Of a DNA stretch of 64,000 nucleotides, positions 17,447 to 26,945 are shown piece after piece. Origin of the DNA: DASQFQ01 sp963722815 (lineage in GTDB: Bacteria; Actinomycetota; Thermoleophilia; Solirubrobacterales; Solirubrobacteraceae); assembly GCA_963722815.1 (NCBI GenBank), contig CAVROM010000003.1, forward strand, positions 186,001-250,000. Reading direction: 5' to 3'. Below the pieces are notes generated by a model that saw nothing but the letters and a program-made list of their open reading frames with translations, had not been told where the DNA came from and did not search any database. The stretch's first letter is position 1; every line of letters starts with the position of its first letter. Both the position numbers and the translations under genes were made by a program.

Positions 17447-18763
17447 ATGAAGCGTTCGGTCCTGGCGGCCATGATCGCCATGGCGCTCCTGCTGGTCGCC
17501 TGCGGCGGCGGCGGTGACGACAAGGCGTCGAGCGGCGGCTCGAGCGGCCCGTTCGCTCCGCGCGACAAGGCGGCCGCCGCGATCAAGGGCCAGGAGATCA
17601 CCGTCCTGCTGCCCTACAAGGTGCCGAAGGCGTTCCTCACCGCCTTCACGGCCAAGACCGGCGTGAAGGTCAACTTCACCGTCACCGGGTGGGACGCGGT
17701 GCACTCGAAGCTGATCGTGGCGAACACGGCCAAGACCTACATCGCCGACGTGACGGAGTTCGACTGGTCGTTCACCGGCCAGTTCGCCGCCGCCGGCTGG
17801 AACGAGCCGCTGGAGAAGGCGCTCGACCCGGCGCTCCTGCAGGACATGAGCAAGGCCAACGCCGCCTTCGTCGCGGACGGCCACACGTTCGCCGCGTGCT
17901 ACTCGAACGACTTCCGGATGTCGCTCTACAACGACAAGCTGTTCAAGTCCGCCGGGCTGAGCTCGTACCCGGCGACGTTCTCCGACCTCGGGACGACGGT
18001 CGACAAGCTGAAGTCGTCCGGCGTCCAGTACCCGCTCTCGATCCCGATGGCGGCGACCGAGGGTGGCGTCACGCCCTGGTACCTGCTCACGCTGGCGATG
18101 GGCGGCCAGCTGTTCGACAAGGACTTCAAGCCCCAGTTCGCCGATCCCGGATCGGCCGGCTACAAGGCGCTGCAGTGGGAGCGCGACGCCGTCAAGAACG
18201 GCTGGGTCTCGCCCGGCAGCGTGACGCTCGACGACGGCCCGTCGTTCGACAAGTTCAACGCCGGCGCGGGCGCGATCCAGTTCGCCTCGAGCCCCGGCAA
18301 CCTGCCGACCTCCAACGACCCGAAGGAGTCGTCGATCGCTCCGCACGCGAAGGGCGGGCTGGTCCCGGGCGACAGCGGGCCAGGAGCGACGTTCGGCCTC
18401 CCGGAAGGGCTCGCGATCCCGGTGACCGCGAAACGCAAGGACGCGGCACGGGCGTTCATCGAGTTCTGGATGGAGCCCCAGAACCAGAAGCTGCTCTACA
18501 AGGACGCCGGAATGCTTCCGTGCCGCAACTCCGTCGTCGACGACATGGCCGCCAAGGGGGAGATCCAGGGCGGAGACGTCGTCAGCGAGCAGTTCAAGCA
18601 CGTCCAGCCGCTGTTCCCGCAGGGCGCGCCGAAGTGGTACTCGAAGTTCTCCTCCTCGGCGCAGGGCCTGCTGAACTCGGCCGTCAAGGGCAACACCAGC
18701 GTCGGCGATGCGCTCAAGCAGCTCTCCGACAAGGCGACGGAACTCGCTGCGAACGGCTCCTAA
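17447..18763 (+). CDS. ABC transporter solute-binding lipoprotein (family 1)
   Basis: 438 residues. The signal MKRSVLAAMIAMALLLVACG ends in a lipobox with lipid-bearing Cys19, followed by a Gly/Ser linker. The body (ITVLLPYKVPKAFLTAFTAK onwards) is a MalE/UgpB-type sugar-class binding protein of normal length. It would capture the substrate outside the membrane and pass it to the two permeases that follow. The divergent amine oxidase and terminal aldehyde dehydrogenase suggest the ligand may carry an amine. The start ATG is chosen because it begins the signal peptide. Confidence 0.92.
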   Translation: MKRSVLAAMIAMALLLVACGGGGDDKASSGGSSGPFAPRDKAAAAIKGQEITVLLPYKVPKAFLTAFTAKTGVKVNFTVTGWDAVHSKLIVANTAKTYIADVTEFDWSFTGQFAAAGWNEPLEKALDPALLQDMSKANAAFVADGHTFAACYSNDFRMSLYNDKLFKSAGLSSYPATFSDLGTTVDKLKSSGVQYPLSIPMAATEGGVTPWYLLTLAMGGQLFDKDFKPQFADPGSAGYKALQWERDAVKNGWVSPGSVTLDDGPSFDKFNAGAGAIQFASSPGNLPTSNDPKESSIAPHAKGGLVPGDSGPGATFGLPEGLAIPVTAKRKDAARAFIEFWMEPQNQKLLYKDAGMLPCRNSVVDDMAAKGEIQGGDVVSEQFKHVQPLFPQGAPKWYSKFSSSAQGLLNSAVKGNTSVGDALKQLSDKATELAANGS

Positions 18764-18764
18764 C

Positions 18765-19649
18765 GTGGGTGACGACCAGGCGGCGCGGGAGTCGCGCCGC
18801 CTCGGGATCCTGATGGTGGCGCCGGCGGTGGCGCTCACCGCCGCGCTGGTCGTCTATCCGCTCGCGAAGGGCTTCAAGTCGAGCCTCGAGTCGGGTCAGG
18901 CGACCTACGGCGCGCCGCCGAAGTTCGTCGGGCTCGACAACTACCGGGAGGTCCTGAAGACCTCCACGGCCGTCGACGCCATCGGCCACACCCTGATCTA
19001 CGTCGCGCTCGCGGTGACGCTCGAGCTCGTGCTGGGGATGATCGTGGCGGTCACGCTCAACAAGGTGTTCCGCGGCCGCGGGATCGTGCTCGCGATCCTG
19101 ATCATCCCGTGGGCGCTGCCTTCGGTGGTCAGCGGCGTGCTGTGGCGGCGTGTGTTCGATCCCGACAGCGGGCTGCTCAACAGCGTGCTGCTGCAGCTGC
19201 ACATCATCGATCACCCGCACGTATGGATGGCCGCCAAGGGCACCGCGCTGGCGTTCATCACGATCGTGCACGTCTGGGGCGTGCTCCCGCTCGTCTCGCT
19301 CGTGCTGATCGCCGGGCTGCAGAGCATCCCCGAGGAGGTCTACAGCGCCTCGGCGGTGGACGGCGCGAACCCCGTCCGGCAGTTCCGCCACATCACGCTG
19401 CCGCTGCTGCGGCCTGCGATCGCGGTCGCGCTGACGATCGGGACCGTGTGGGGGATCGCGATCTTCGACGAGATCTACGTGTTGAACGGGACCGCGCTCA
19501 ACACGCGCTCGGTGCTGATGGAGGTCTACAACACGACCTTCGTCGACGCCGACTTCGCGCACGGCACGGCGCTCGCGTTCATGCTCACGATCGTCACGGC
19601 GCTGTTCGCGATCGGGTACACGCTCGGCTTCCGGCGGGAGCCGACGTGA
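18765..19649 (+). CDS. ABC sugar-type permease 1 (MalF-like)
   Basis: 294 residues from GTG 18765, one base after the TAA of the binding protein. Six membrane segments are visible, starting LGILMVAPAVALTAALVVYP. The EAA loop is IPEEVYSASAVDGANPVRQF, then RHITLPLLRPAI. It forms a heterodimeric channel with the next gene, which overlaps it as GTGA. Confidence 0.92.
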   Translation: MGDDQAARESRRLGILMVAPAVALTAALVVYPLAKGFKSSLESGQATYGAPPKFVGLDNYREVLKTSTAVDAIGHTLIYVALAVTLELVLGMIVAVTLNKVFRGRGIVLAILIIPWALPSVVSGVLWRRVFDPDSGLLNSVLLQLHIIDHPHVWMAAKGTALAFITIVHVWGVLPLVSLVLIAGLQSIPEEVYSASAVDGANPVRQFRHITLPLLRPAIAVALTIGTVWGIAIFDEIYVLNGTALNTRSVLMEVYNTTFVDADFAHGTALAFMLTIVTALFAIGYTLGFRREPT

Positions 19650-20495
19650 CCGGGCGGGTGCTGCGTGCGCTGGCGATCACCCTGATCGTCGTCTGGTCGC
19701 TCGCGCCGATCGCGATCGGCCTCGTCACGAGCTTCTCGACGCAGCGCGACGTCCAGGCGGTGCCGGCGCGCTGGCTGCCCGAGAAGCCCACGCTCGACGC
19801 CTACCACTCGCTGCTCGGCGGGACCACCAGCAAGCGCGGCCGGGGGCACGGTCGCGGAGAGCGGCACCTACTCGCGGGCGCTGCTCAACAGCACGATCGT
19901 GACGCTGCTCTCCACGCTCGCGGTCCTCGCGGTCGCGATCAGCGGCGCCTACGGGTTCTCGCGGCTCGAGTTCCCGGGGCGGCGGACCCTGTTCTGGGCG
20001 ATCTCGGCGCTGATCATCATCCCGGTCTTCATGGTCGTGATCGCGCTGTTCCGGCTGATGGCCGACGCGCACCTGATCGACCACAAGCTCGGCCTCGTGC
20101 TCGTGTTCGCCGCCACGCAGACGCCGCTCGCGCTGCTGCTGATGCGCAACTACATCGCCGAGCTGCCGCTCGAGCCCGAGGAGGCGGCGCTGATCGACGG
20201 CTGCACGCGCTGGCAGGCGTTCTGGCGGGTCGTGGTGCCCCAGATGTCGTCCGGCATCGCAGCGCTGGCGGCGATCGTGATGCTCGCGGTGTGGGGCGAG
20301 TTCCTGATCCCGCTGCTGCTGACCTCGACGCTGAACAGCAAGACGGTCACGGTCGTGATCCCGGAGTTCGTCGGCAAGTACACGACGAACTACCCGCTGC
20401 TCGCCGCCGCCGGCGTGCTCGCGGTGCTCCCGCCGGCGATCGTCGCGCTCGTCCTCAATCGCCACATCAGGGGGATGCTCCATGGCTCGTCCTGA
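19646..20495 (+). pseudogene. ABC sugar-type permease 2 (MalG-like), one frameshift
   Basis: Start GTG 19646, overlapping the previous stop. The first segment reads MTGRVLRALAITLIVVWSLA to DAYHSLLGGTTSK in one frame. After a run of five G near 19841-19846 the protein continues in the next frame as GTVAESGTYSRALLNSTIVTL and on to the end, including the EAA loop LEPEEAALIDGCTRWQAFW. Removing one G restores a full permease of about 282 residues. All other genes of the operon are intact, which favours a homopolymer sequencing error, but a real lesion that silences the importer is possible. Confidence 0.85.
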
Positions 20496-21579
20496 CGCGG
20501 GCATCGTCCTCGAGGGCGTGCGCAAGGAGTTCCCCGGCGGGGTCGTCGCCGTCGACGACGTCAGCCTCGAGGTCGCGCCGGGCGAGTTCGTCGTGCTCGT
20601 CGGCCCGTCGGGCTGCGGGAAGAGCACGACGCTGCGGATGGTCGCCGGGCTGGAGCCGATGACGGCCGGCGCGGTGCAGATCGGCGGGCGCGACGTGACC
20701 CGCCTCCCGCCGCGCCATCGCGACGTCGCGATGGTGTTCCAGAACTACGCGCTCTACGCGCACATGACAGTGGCCGCCAACATCGGCTTCGGGCTGAAGA
20801 TGAACGACATGCCCAAGGCCGAGATCGAGCCGCGGGTGCAGCGGGCAGCGGAGATCCTCGGCATCACGGACCTGCTCAAGCGCAAGCCGCGCCAGCTGTC
20901 GGGCGGGCAGCGCCAGCGCGTGGCGATGGGGCGCGCGATCGTGCGCGAGCCGGCGGCGTTCCTGATGGACGAGCCGCTGTCGAACCTCGACGCGAAGCTG
21001 CGGGTCGAGATGCGCGCGGAGATCACGACCGTCCAGCGGCGGATCGGCGCGCCGACGCTGTACGTGACGCACGACCAGACCGAGGCGATGACGATGGGCG
21101 ACCGCGTCGCGATCCTCCGCGACGGCGTGCTCGAGCAGCTCGGCACGCCGCTGGAGCTCTACGACGCGCCGGTCAACGTCTTCGTCGCCGGCTTCATCGG
21201 CTCGCCGGCAATGAACCTGATCGACGCGACGATCGAGGTCGAGTCCGACACCTGGTTCGCGCGCTTCGGCGACGCGTGGGTGCCGATCCCGCACGGCCGG
21301 CGCGAGGCCCTCGGGCCGTTCGCCGGCCGGCCCGTGCGGCTCGGCCTGCGCCCCGAGGATCTCGGGCGCGACGGCGAGGGGGCGATCGAGCTGCGCGTGG
21401 AGCGGACCGAGTCGCTCGGCTCGGAGACGATCGCGTACCTCGACGCCGGCGGCGAGCGCCCGCTGCTCGCGCGCTTCGACCGCCGCGCCGCGCTCGCCGC
21501 GGGCCGGCACGCGCGGATTCCGGTCGACCTCGACCGCCTCTACTTCTTCGACGCCGAGACAGGGGCGGCGATCAGATGA
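20482..21579 (+). CDS. ABC transporter ATP-binding protein (MalK/UgpC type)
   Basis: 365 residues. Walker A GPSGCGKST, Q-loop VFQNYALYAHMTV, signature LSGGQRQRVAMGRA, Walker B AAFLMDEPLSNLD and the H-loop YVTHDQTEAM are all intact. A C-terminal TOBE/regulatory domain (FAGRPVRLGLRPEDLG) marks the CUT1 sugar or polyol importer class. It overlaps the permease end by 14 bases and the aldehyde dehydrogenase start by ATGA. Confidence 0.95.
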   Translation: MARPDAGIVLEGVRKEFPGGVVAVDDVSLEVAPGEFVVLVGPSGCGKSTTLRMVAGLEPMTAGAVQIGGRDVTRLPPRHRDVAMVFQNYALYAHMTVAANIGFGLKMNDMPKAEIEPRVQRAAEILGITDLLKRKPRQLSGGQRQRVAMGRAIVREPAAFLMDEPLSNLDAKLRVEMRAEITTVQRRIGAPTLYVTHDQTEAMTMGDRVAILRDGVLEQLGTPLELYDAPVNVFVAGFIGSPAMNLIDATIEVESDTWFARFGDAWVPIPHGRREALGPFAGRPVRLGLRPEDLGRDGEGAIELRVERTESLGSETIAYLDAGGERPLLARFDRRAALAAGRHARIPVDLDRLYFFDAETGAAIR

Positions 21580-22991
21580 ACCTCGTCGGGGGCGAGTGGG
21601 TCGACGCGGTGGCGGGCGGCACGATGGAGGTGCGCAACCCCGCGACGGGCGAGGCGATCGGGACGGTCCCGTCCGGTGACGAGGCCGACGTCGACCGCGC
21701 GGTGCGCGCCGCGCAGGCGGCGCTGCCCGAGTGGCGCGGGCGCACGCCCGCCGACCGCGCCGCGGTGCTCTTCGAGATCGCGGACCGGCTCGAGAGCGAG
21801 ATCGAGCGGCTGGCGCGGATGGAGTCGCAGAACGTCGGGATGCCGCTCGCGCTCGCGCGCGAGGAGGTCGAGGCCGTGCCCGACGAGCTGCGCTTCTTCG
21901 CCGGCGCCGCCCGCAGCCTCGAGGGCCGCGCGGGCGGCGAGTACGCGACCGGCTTCACGTCGTTCCTGGTCCGCGAGCCGGTCGGCGTCGTGGGCTCGAT
22001 CGCGCCGTGGAACTACCCGCTCGGCATGGCGAGCTGGAAGCTCGGCCCCGCGCTCGCGACCGGCAACACGGTCGTGATCAAGCCGTCCGAGCAGACGCCT
22101 TTGACGCTGCTGGCCCTCGCGGAGCTCGTCGCGGATGTCGTGCCGCCCGGCGTCCTCAACGTGATCACCGGCGACGGCGATCCGGTCGGCGCGGCGATCG
22201 CCCGCCATCCCGGCGTCGGCATGGTGTCGCTGACCGGGGACGTGGCGACGGGCGTGGAGGTCTCGCGCGCCGCGGCGGCGTCGCTGAAGCGCCTGCACCT
22301 CGAGCTCGGCGGCAAGGCGCCGGTCGTGGTGCTCGACGACGCCGACCCCGAGCAGGTGGCCGCGAGCGTGCGCGAGGCGGCGTTCATCAACTCGGGTCAG
22401 GACTGCATGGCCGCCTGCCGCATCCTCGCCGCGCCCGCCGCCTACGAGGCGGTGCTCGACGCCGTGCTGCGCGAGGTGGCCACGCTGCGCGTCGGCGATC
22501 CGGCCGACGAGGCGGTCGAGATGGGCCCGGTCATCTCTCCCGAGCACCAGGCGCGCGTCCTCGGCTTCCTCGAGCGCGCGGCCGCCGGCGGTGCCGAGGT
22601 GCTGACCGGCGGCGGCGCCGGCCCGGGCCGCGGCAGCTTCGTCGAGCCGACCGTGCTGACGGGTGTCGCGCAGGACGCGGAGATCGTCCAGCGCGAGGTG
22701 TTCGGCCCGGTCGTGACCGTGCAGCGGGTCGAGGACGACGCCCAGGCGCTCGAGTGGGCCAACGGCGTCGACTACGGCCTCGCCGCCTCGGTGTTCACGC
22801 GCGACACGGGCCGCGCGCTGCGCTTCGCGCGCGACCTGCGCTTCGGGACGGTCTGGGTCAACTGCCACAACGCGGGCGCCGTCGAGATGCCGCACGGCGG
22901 CTTCGGCCGCTCGGGCTATGGCAAGGACATGTCGGTCTACGCGGTCGAGGAGTACACGCAGATCAAGCACGTCATGGTGAGCCTGGACTAG
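21576..22991 (+). CDS. aldehyde dehydrogenase (aminobutyraldehyde dehydrogenase-like)
   Basis: 471 residues from ATG 21576. Motifs: IAPWNYPLGMASWKLGPALA, KPSEQTPL, LELGGKAPVVVLDDAD (base Glu), NSGQDCMAACRI (catalytic Cys) and PHGGFGRSGYGKDMS at the C-terminus. The overall pattern resembles gamma-aminobutyraldehyde/betaine-aldehyde dehydrogenases. As last gene of the importer operon facing a copper amine oxidase, it probably oxidises the aldehyde made by that enzyme. The exact substrate is inference. It ends in a 20-base convergent overlap with the ankyrin gene. Confidence 0.9.
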   Translation: MNLVGGEWVDAVAGGTMEVRNPATGEAIGTVPSGDEADVDRAVRAAQAALPEWRGRTPADRAAVLFEIADRLESEIERLARMESQNVGMPLALAREEVEAVPDELRFFAGAARSLEGRAGGEYATGFTSFLVREPVGVVGSIAPWNYPLGMASWKLGPALATGNTVVIKPSEQTPLTLLALAELVADVVPPGVLNVITGDGDPVGAAIARHPGVGMVSLTGDVATGVEVSRAAAASLKRLHLELGGKAPVVVLDDADPEQVAASVREAAFINSGQDCMAACRILAAPAAYEAVLDAVLREVATLRVGDPADEAVEMGPVISPEHQARVLGFLERAAAGGAEVLTGGGAGPGRGSFVEPTVLTGVAQDAEIVQREVFGPVVTVQRVEDDAQALEWANGVDYGLAASVFTRDTGRALRFARDLRFGTVWVNCHNAGAVEMPHGGFGRSGYGKDMSVYAVEEYTQIKHVMVSLD

Positions 22992-25077
22992 GCAGGTAGT
23001 AGACCCGGTCCTTGAGCGCGGGCCGCAGCTCGAAGCCGAGCCGGCGGTAGAACGGGAACGACTCGGGCGTCGGACCGAGCACGACGTGGGTGACGTCGAG
23101 CTGCAGCGCGCGGGCGAGCAGCGCGCGCCCGATGCCCTGCCGCCGGTGCTGCTCGAGCACGGCGAGCTCGAGCACCACCGCCGTCGCCCCGTGGACGAAC
23201 GTGCCCACCAGACCGACCGCCCGGCCGTCCCGGCGGGCCACGTAGCGCGCGGTCGCGCCGACCGCGCCCTCGCCGAAGCCGACCGCCTCGCACAGCTCGC
23301 GGTACTCGTCCGCCTCCGCCGGGTCGCCCTCCGGAGCGGCCGGCGCGAGGTCGGCGAGCCGCGCGCCCATCACCACCGCGGTCCGCTCCGGGCGGCAGCC
23401 TGCCGCGACGAGCCGGTCGTGCAGGTCGCTCTGCGCCGAAACGAGCCACTGCGCCCACGCGCCCGCCATCCACGCGACGACCTCCTCCACGTCGCCGGCA
23501 TCGGAGACCACGCCGTTCTCGCTGTTCGACTCGGCGCCGGTGCGAACCGCGAAGCCGTCGCCGACCTCGATCCGGTCGCCGGGCAGCGTCCCGAGGTACG
23601 CGGCGTGCGCCGCGTGCTCGAGCTCGGCGTAGTCCGGCGGCTCCGGCTCCGTGGCCTGGACCTCAAGCCACGCGATCAGCTCGGGCGCGGCCTCGTGGAT
23701 CGTCTCCGGCTCGATCGCGGCGCCTGCCTGCACCAGCCGCTGCGCGATCCGCTGGTGGTCGGTGCCGCCGCCCGCCACGGGCCCGGGGGAGTGGAACGAG
23801 CCGTGGGCGGTCCACATCAGCGGGGTGGCGCCGCCGTTGGCCTCGCGCACCGGATCGGAGCCGCGCGCGAGCAGTGCCTGGACGACGTCGCCGTGGCCCC
23901 ACCACGCGGCGTGGTGCAGCGGCGTGCCGCCGCGTTCGCCCGGGCGGTCGATCGGGACGCCGAGGTCGAGCAGGATCTCGGCCGCCTCGCGCCGGCCCTC
24001 GGCCACCGCCTGGTGCAGCGCCTCGGCGAACTCGGTCGGTACGCGCTCGGCGCGCTCCGGGTCTCGCGCGGCGAGCTGGAGCGCCCCGTCGCGGTCGCCG
24101 GCGAAGGCGAGCCCGATCAGCTCGTCGACCGGCCCGACCTCGCGCCGCGCGCCGAGCTCGGCCAGCAGCTCGCACACGTCAGGCCGGCCCATCCGCCACG
24201 CGAGCCCGTACGGCGTGCGCTCGTTCCGCGCGTCCCACGCGTTCACGTCGGCGCCGGCCTCGACCAGCATCCGCAGCACCTGCGGCGAGCGCCCGCGGTA
24301 GATCGCCCACAACAGCGAGGGTCCGACCTCGCGGCCGGGATCGTGGTCGAGCAGCAGCCGCAGCATCGCCGGCTTCTCGGCGTCGAGGCAGTGCGCGAGC
24401 GCGTTGGTGCCCTCGACCCGCGCGCCCGCGGCGAGCAGCAGGCTCAGGCAGGCGTCGTCGCCGGTCTCGGTCGCGTGGTAGACGGACTCGTCGTCGTTCG
24501 GGTTGGCTCCGGCCTCGAGCAGCAGCGCCGTCATGCGCGGCTCGTGCGCGACGCCGGCGGCGCCGTAGAGCGCGCCCAGCGAGCCGACCTCGGGATGCTG
24601 CCAGCTCGAGTCCGGGTCGGCGCCCGCCTCGACCAGAACCTGCGCGCACGCGAGCAGCCCGTCCGTGCGCTCGCCGCCGAGGAACGCGGAGTGGCAGGGA
24701 TAGAGCAGCGGCAGCCAGTCGCGGGCGCCACCGGGTCGCGTGGCGAGCCCGGGGTCGCGCGCCAGCGCGGCGCGCACCCGCTCCGCCTCGCCGAGCACGA
24801 GCGCCGCGTCGAGCCCCTCACGGCCGAGCTGCGGGTCGAGCGCGAGCAGCGCCTCGGCGTGGTCGCGCCGGCCGTCGGCGGCCTCCAGGACGAGCTGCCG
24901 CGCGCGGTCCTCGCGCGCGACCGCCTCAGCCTCCACGCGCCGGACGAGCCGCGGCCAGCTCGCCTCGCCGAGCTCGCGCGCCACCGCGAGCTGGGCGTCC
25001 GAGAGCTTGCCGCCCGACTCCTTCACGCGCCGCTTCGCCTCGCGCCGGGCGCGGTCGAGATCGATCCGTCGTTCCAT
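22972..25077 (-). CDS. ankyrin-repeat protein with C-terminal GNAT acetyltransferase domain
   Basis: 701 residues. A short basic N-terminus (MERRIDLDRARREAKRRVKE) leads into many ankyrin repeats between about residues 60 and 455; clear units are GGTPLHHAAWWGHGDVVQAL and NGGATPLMWTAHG. Residues from about 500 hold a GNAT fold with the acetyl-CoA loop LEQHRRQGIGRALLARAL and the end SFPFYRRLGFELRP. The ankyrin part probably recruits a partner or substrate that the acetyltransferase part modifies. I know of no established role for this combination. GC content and codon use match its neighbours. Confidence 0.85.
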   Translation of the reverse strand: MERRIDLDRARREAKRRVKESGGKLSDAQLAVARELGEASWPRLVRRVEAEAVAREDRARQLVLEAADGRRDHAEALLALDPQLGREGLDAALVLGEAERVRAALARDPGLATRPGGARDWLPLLYPCHSAFLGGERTDGLLACAQVLVEAGADPDSSWQHPEVGSLGALYGAAGVAHEPRMTALLLEAGANPNDDESVYHATETGDDACLSLLLAAGARVEGTNALAHCLDAEKPAMLRLLLDHDPGREVGPSLLWAIYRGRSPQVLRMLVEAGADVNAWDARNERTPYGLAWRMGRPDVCELLAELGARREVGPVDELIGLAFAGDRDGALQLAARDPERAERVPTEFAEALHQAVAEGRREAAEILLDLGVPIDRPGERGGTPLHHAAWWGHGDVVQALLARGSDPVREANGGATPLMWTAHGSFHSPGPVAGGGTDHQRIAQRLVQAGAAIEPETIHEAAPELIAWLEVQATEPEPPDYAELEHAAHAAYLGTLPGDRIEVGDGFAVRTGAESNSENGVVSDAGDVEEVVAWMAGAWAQWLVSAQSDLHDRLVAAGCRPERTAVVMGARLADLAPAAPEGDPAEADEYRELCEAVGFGEGAVGATARYVARRDGRAVGLVGTFVHGATAVVLELAVLEQHRRQGIGRALLARALQLDVTHVVLGPTPESFPFYRRLGFELRPALKDRVYYLPSPGSP

Positions 25078-25269
25078 CGCCGATCACCTCACGTGTCGCC
25101 CGCGGTCCGCATGCCGGGCAGAGGTCGATCGGAACACGCCATTCCGTTCGCTCGTCGAGGTGGGCCTGAGGCCCTGCCCGCGGACCAGGGTGCGCCCTCG
25201 TGCGCACCGCGAACGCTACCCGTGGGACGGCCGCGCCGCAAGCGATCAACGCGTGTCGACCGGGTGGGG

Positions 25270-25275
25270 GATACT
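25270..25275 (+). promoter_or_regulatory. candidate -10 box GATACT
   Basis: GATACT lies six bases before the ATG at 25282, again fitting a leaderless transcript. The rest of the 204-base divergent gap (25078-25281) holds a 7-bp hairpin at 25189-25208 and nothing else I can name. Confidence 0.4.
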
Positions 25276-25281
25276 CGCGCC

Positions 25282-26262
25282 ATGCTCCGCCTCGCGCTCG
25301 TGCTCCTCGCCGTGCTCGCCGCCGCGCCGGCCGCCCGCGCCGGCACCTTCAAGCCGCCGCCGGGCAAGGTCTACACCGGCGTCAGCGGCGGCGTTTCGAC
25401 CCAGCCGTACAGCGGCGAGGTCGGCAAGGACGTCGCGGTGCTGGGCGTGTTCGTCCAGTGGGACGGCGGCTTCGACTACGCGTTCCGCGCCGCCGATGCG
25501 GCCGGCGCCCGCCTGATGCTGCACATCTCGACGCAGGACGGCTACGGCACGCCCGAGCGGGTCACGCCGCGCGGCATCGCCCGCGGCCAGGGCGACGCGT
25601 ACCTGCTGCGCCTCAACCGCCGCCTCGGCGAGGAGGAGAACCCGGTCTACATCCGCTTCCTGGCGGAGATGAACCAGACCAACAACGGCTACTCCGCCTT
25701 CGACCGCAGCGGCCGCTCGCGCGGGGCCAGCCACTCCACGAAGGCGTTCCGCGCCGCCTGGCGCCGCGCGACGCTGATCCTCCGCGGCGGGCCACGCGCC
25801 GCCATCGACGCGAAGCTGCGCGCGCTGGACCTCCCGCCGATCCAGGGCGGCGACGGCGACCTGCCGCAGCCGAAGCTCGCGATGATGTGGGTGCCGCAGA
25901 CCGAGGGCTCGCCGGCGCTCAAGGCCAACTCGGCGCGCGCCTACTGGCCCGGCGGCCGCTACGTCGACTGGGTCGGCACCGACTTCTACTCGCGCTTTCC
26001 GGCGTTCGAGAAGCTCGAGCGCTTCTACGAGGACTTCAAGGGCAAGCCGTTCGTGTTCGCCGAGTGGGCACTGTGGGGCGCCGACGACACCGGCTTCGTG
26101 CATCGCTTCTTCAGCTGGATCCGCTCGCACGGGCGCGTGCGGATGCAGCTCTACAACCAGGGTGGCGCGCCCGGCGGCCCGTTCCGGCTCAAGCAATACC
26201 CCCGCTCGCGCAAGTTGATCCGGGCCGAGCTGCGCAAGCCGCGCCACCGCGGGAGGCCGTGA
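25282..26262 (+). CDS. secreted GH26-like (beta-mannanase fold) protein
   Basis: 326 residues. The signal peptide MLRLALVLLAVLAAAPAARA is cleaved near the second Ala run. The mature part shows IRFLAEMNQTNNGYSAF, where Glu matches the acid/base of GH26-type barrels, and KPFVFAEWALWGADD, with a Glu at the nucleophile position. YVDWVGTDFYSRFP is also typical. It may cut beta-mannan or a related polysaccharide outside the cell, but close relatives are often uncharacterised. The stop overlaps the next ATG by one base. Confidence 0.75.
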   Translation: MLRLALVLLAVLAAAPAARAGTFKPPPGKVYTGVSGGVSTQPYSGEVGKDVAVLGVFVQWDGGFDYAFRAADAAGARLMLHISTQDGYGTPERVTPRGIARGQGDAYLLRLNRRLGEEENPVYIRFLAEMNQTNNGYSAFDRSGRSRGASHSTKAFRAAWRRATLILRGGPRAAIDAKLRALDLPPIQGGDGDLPQPKLAMMWVPQTEGSPALKANSARAYWPGGRYVDWVGTDFYSRFPAFEKLERFYEDFKGKPFVFAEWALWGADDTGFVHRFFSWIRSHGRVRMQLYNQGGAPGGPFRLKQYPRSRKLIRAELRKPRHRGRP

Positions 26263-26945
26263 TGCGGGTCGTGTTCGTGCATGGAGCGTGCGTCGAGGAC
26301 GGCCCGTGGTGGTGGCACCCGACCGCTGCGCTGCTGGCCGAGCGGGGCGTCGTCAGCGAGGCGCCCGCGCTGCCCAGCTGCGGCGAGACGGGCGCGCAGG
26401 GAGCGGGGCTGGCCGAGGATGTCGCCTCGGTCCGGCAGGTCTTGACCGCGAGCGACGAGCCGGTCGTGGTGGTCGCCCACAGCTACGGCGGCATCGTCAC
26501 CGCTGAGGCGGCGGCGGGCGTCGACGCGGTGCACCATCTCCTGCTGATCTCGAGCTATCTGCCCGAGGTCGGGCAGAGCCTCTCCTCGTTCGGCGGGGAG
26601 GAGCCCGCGCCGTTCCTCGAGATCGATCCCGAGGGCGGCGTGTTCACCGTCCGCGGGGAGGCGTTGACCGAGACGTTCCTGCAGGACTGCGGTCCGGAGA
26701 TCCAGCGCGAGGCGCTGGAGAAGACGGCCTGGCAGAGCGCGGCGGTGCTGGAGGCGCCGGTGCAAGCGGCCGCGTGGCAGCACGTGCCCTCGACGTATCT
26801 GGTCTGCGCGCAGGACCGCGGCACCCCGGCCGAGCGGCAGCGCGAGTTCGCCGCTCGCGCGGGCAGCGTCGTGGAGCTCGACGCCGGCCACCACCCGTTC
26901 CTCTCCCGGCCCGCCGAGGTGCGGGACCTGATTCTCGCGCTCTAG
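26262..26945 (+). CDS. alpha/beta-hydrolase
   Basis: 227-residue compact hydrolase. The oxyanion region is VVFVHGACVEDGPWWW, the nucleophile elbow VVAHSYGGIV (Ser), and the C-terminal His lies in LDAGHHPFLSRPAEV. An Asp in LVCAQDRGTP completes the triad. It resembles small cytoplasmic esterases of the salicylate-binding/methylesterase type. It is coupled to the GH26-like gene by TGATG, and its stop shares a CTAG with the stop of the convergent methyltransferase gene. Confidence 0.85.
   Translation: MRVVFVHGACVEDGPWWWHPTAALLAERGVVSEAPALPSCGETGAQGAGLAEDVASVRQVLTASDEPVVVVAHSYGGIVTAEAAAGVDAVHHLLLISSYLPEVGQSLSSFGGEEPAPFLEIDPEGGVFTVRGEALTETFLQDCGPEIQREALEKTAWQSAAVLEAPVQAAAWQHVPSTYLVCAQDRGTPAERQREFAARAGSVVELDAGHHPFLSRPAEVRDLILAL

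Noticed and set aside
15374..18763. 1129-codon open frame on the plus strand
   Set aside because: Only the part from 17447 is real (binding lipoprotein). The first two thirds are antisense to the amine oxidase.
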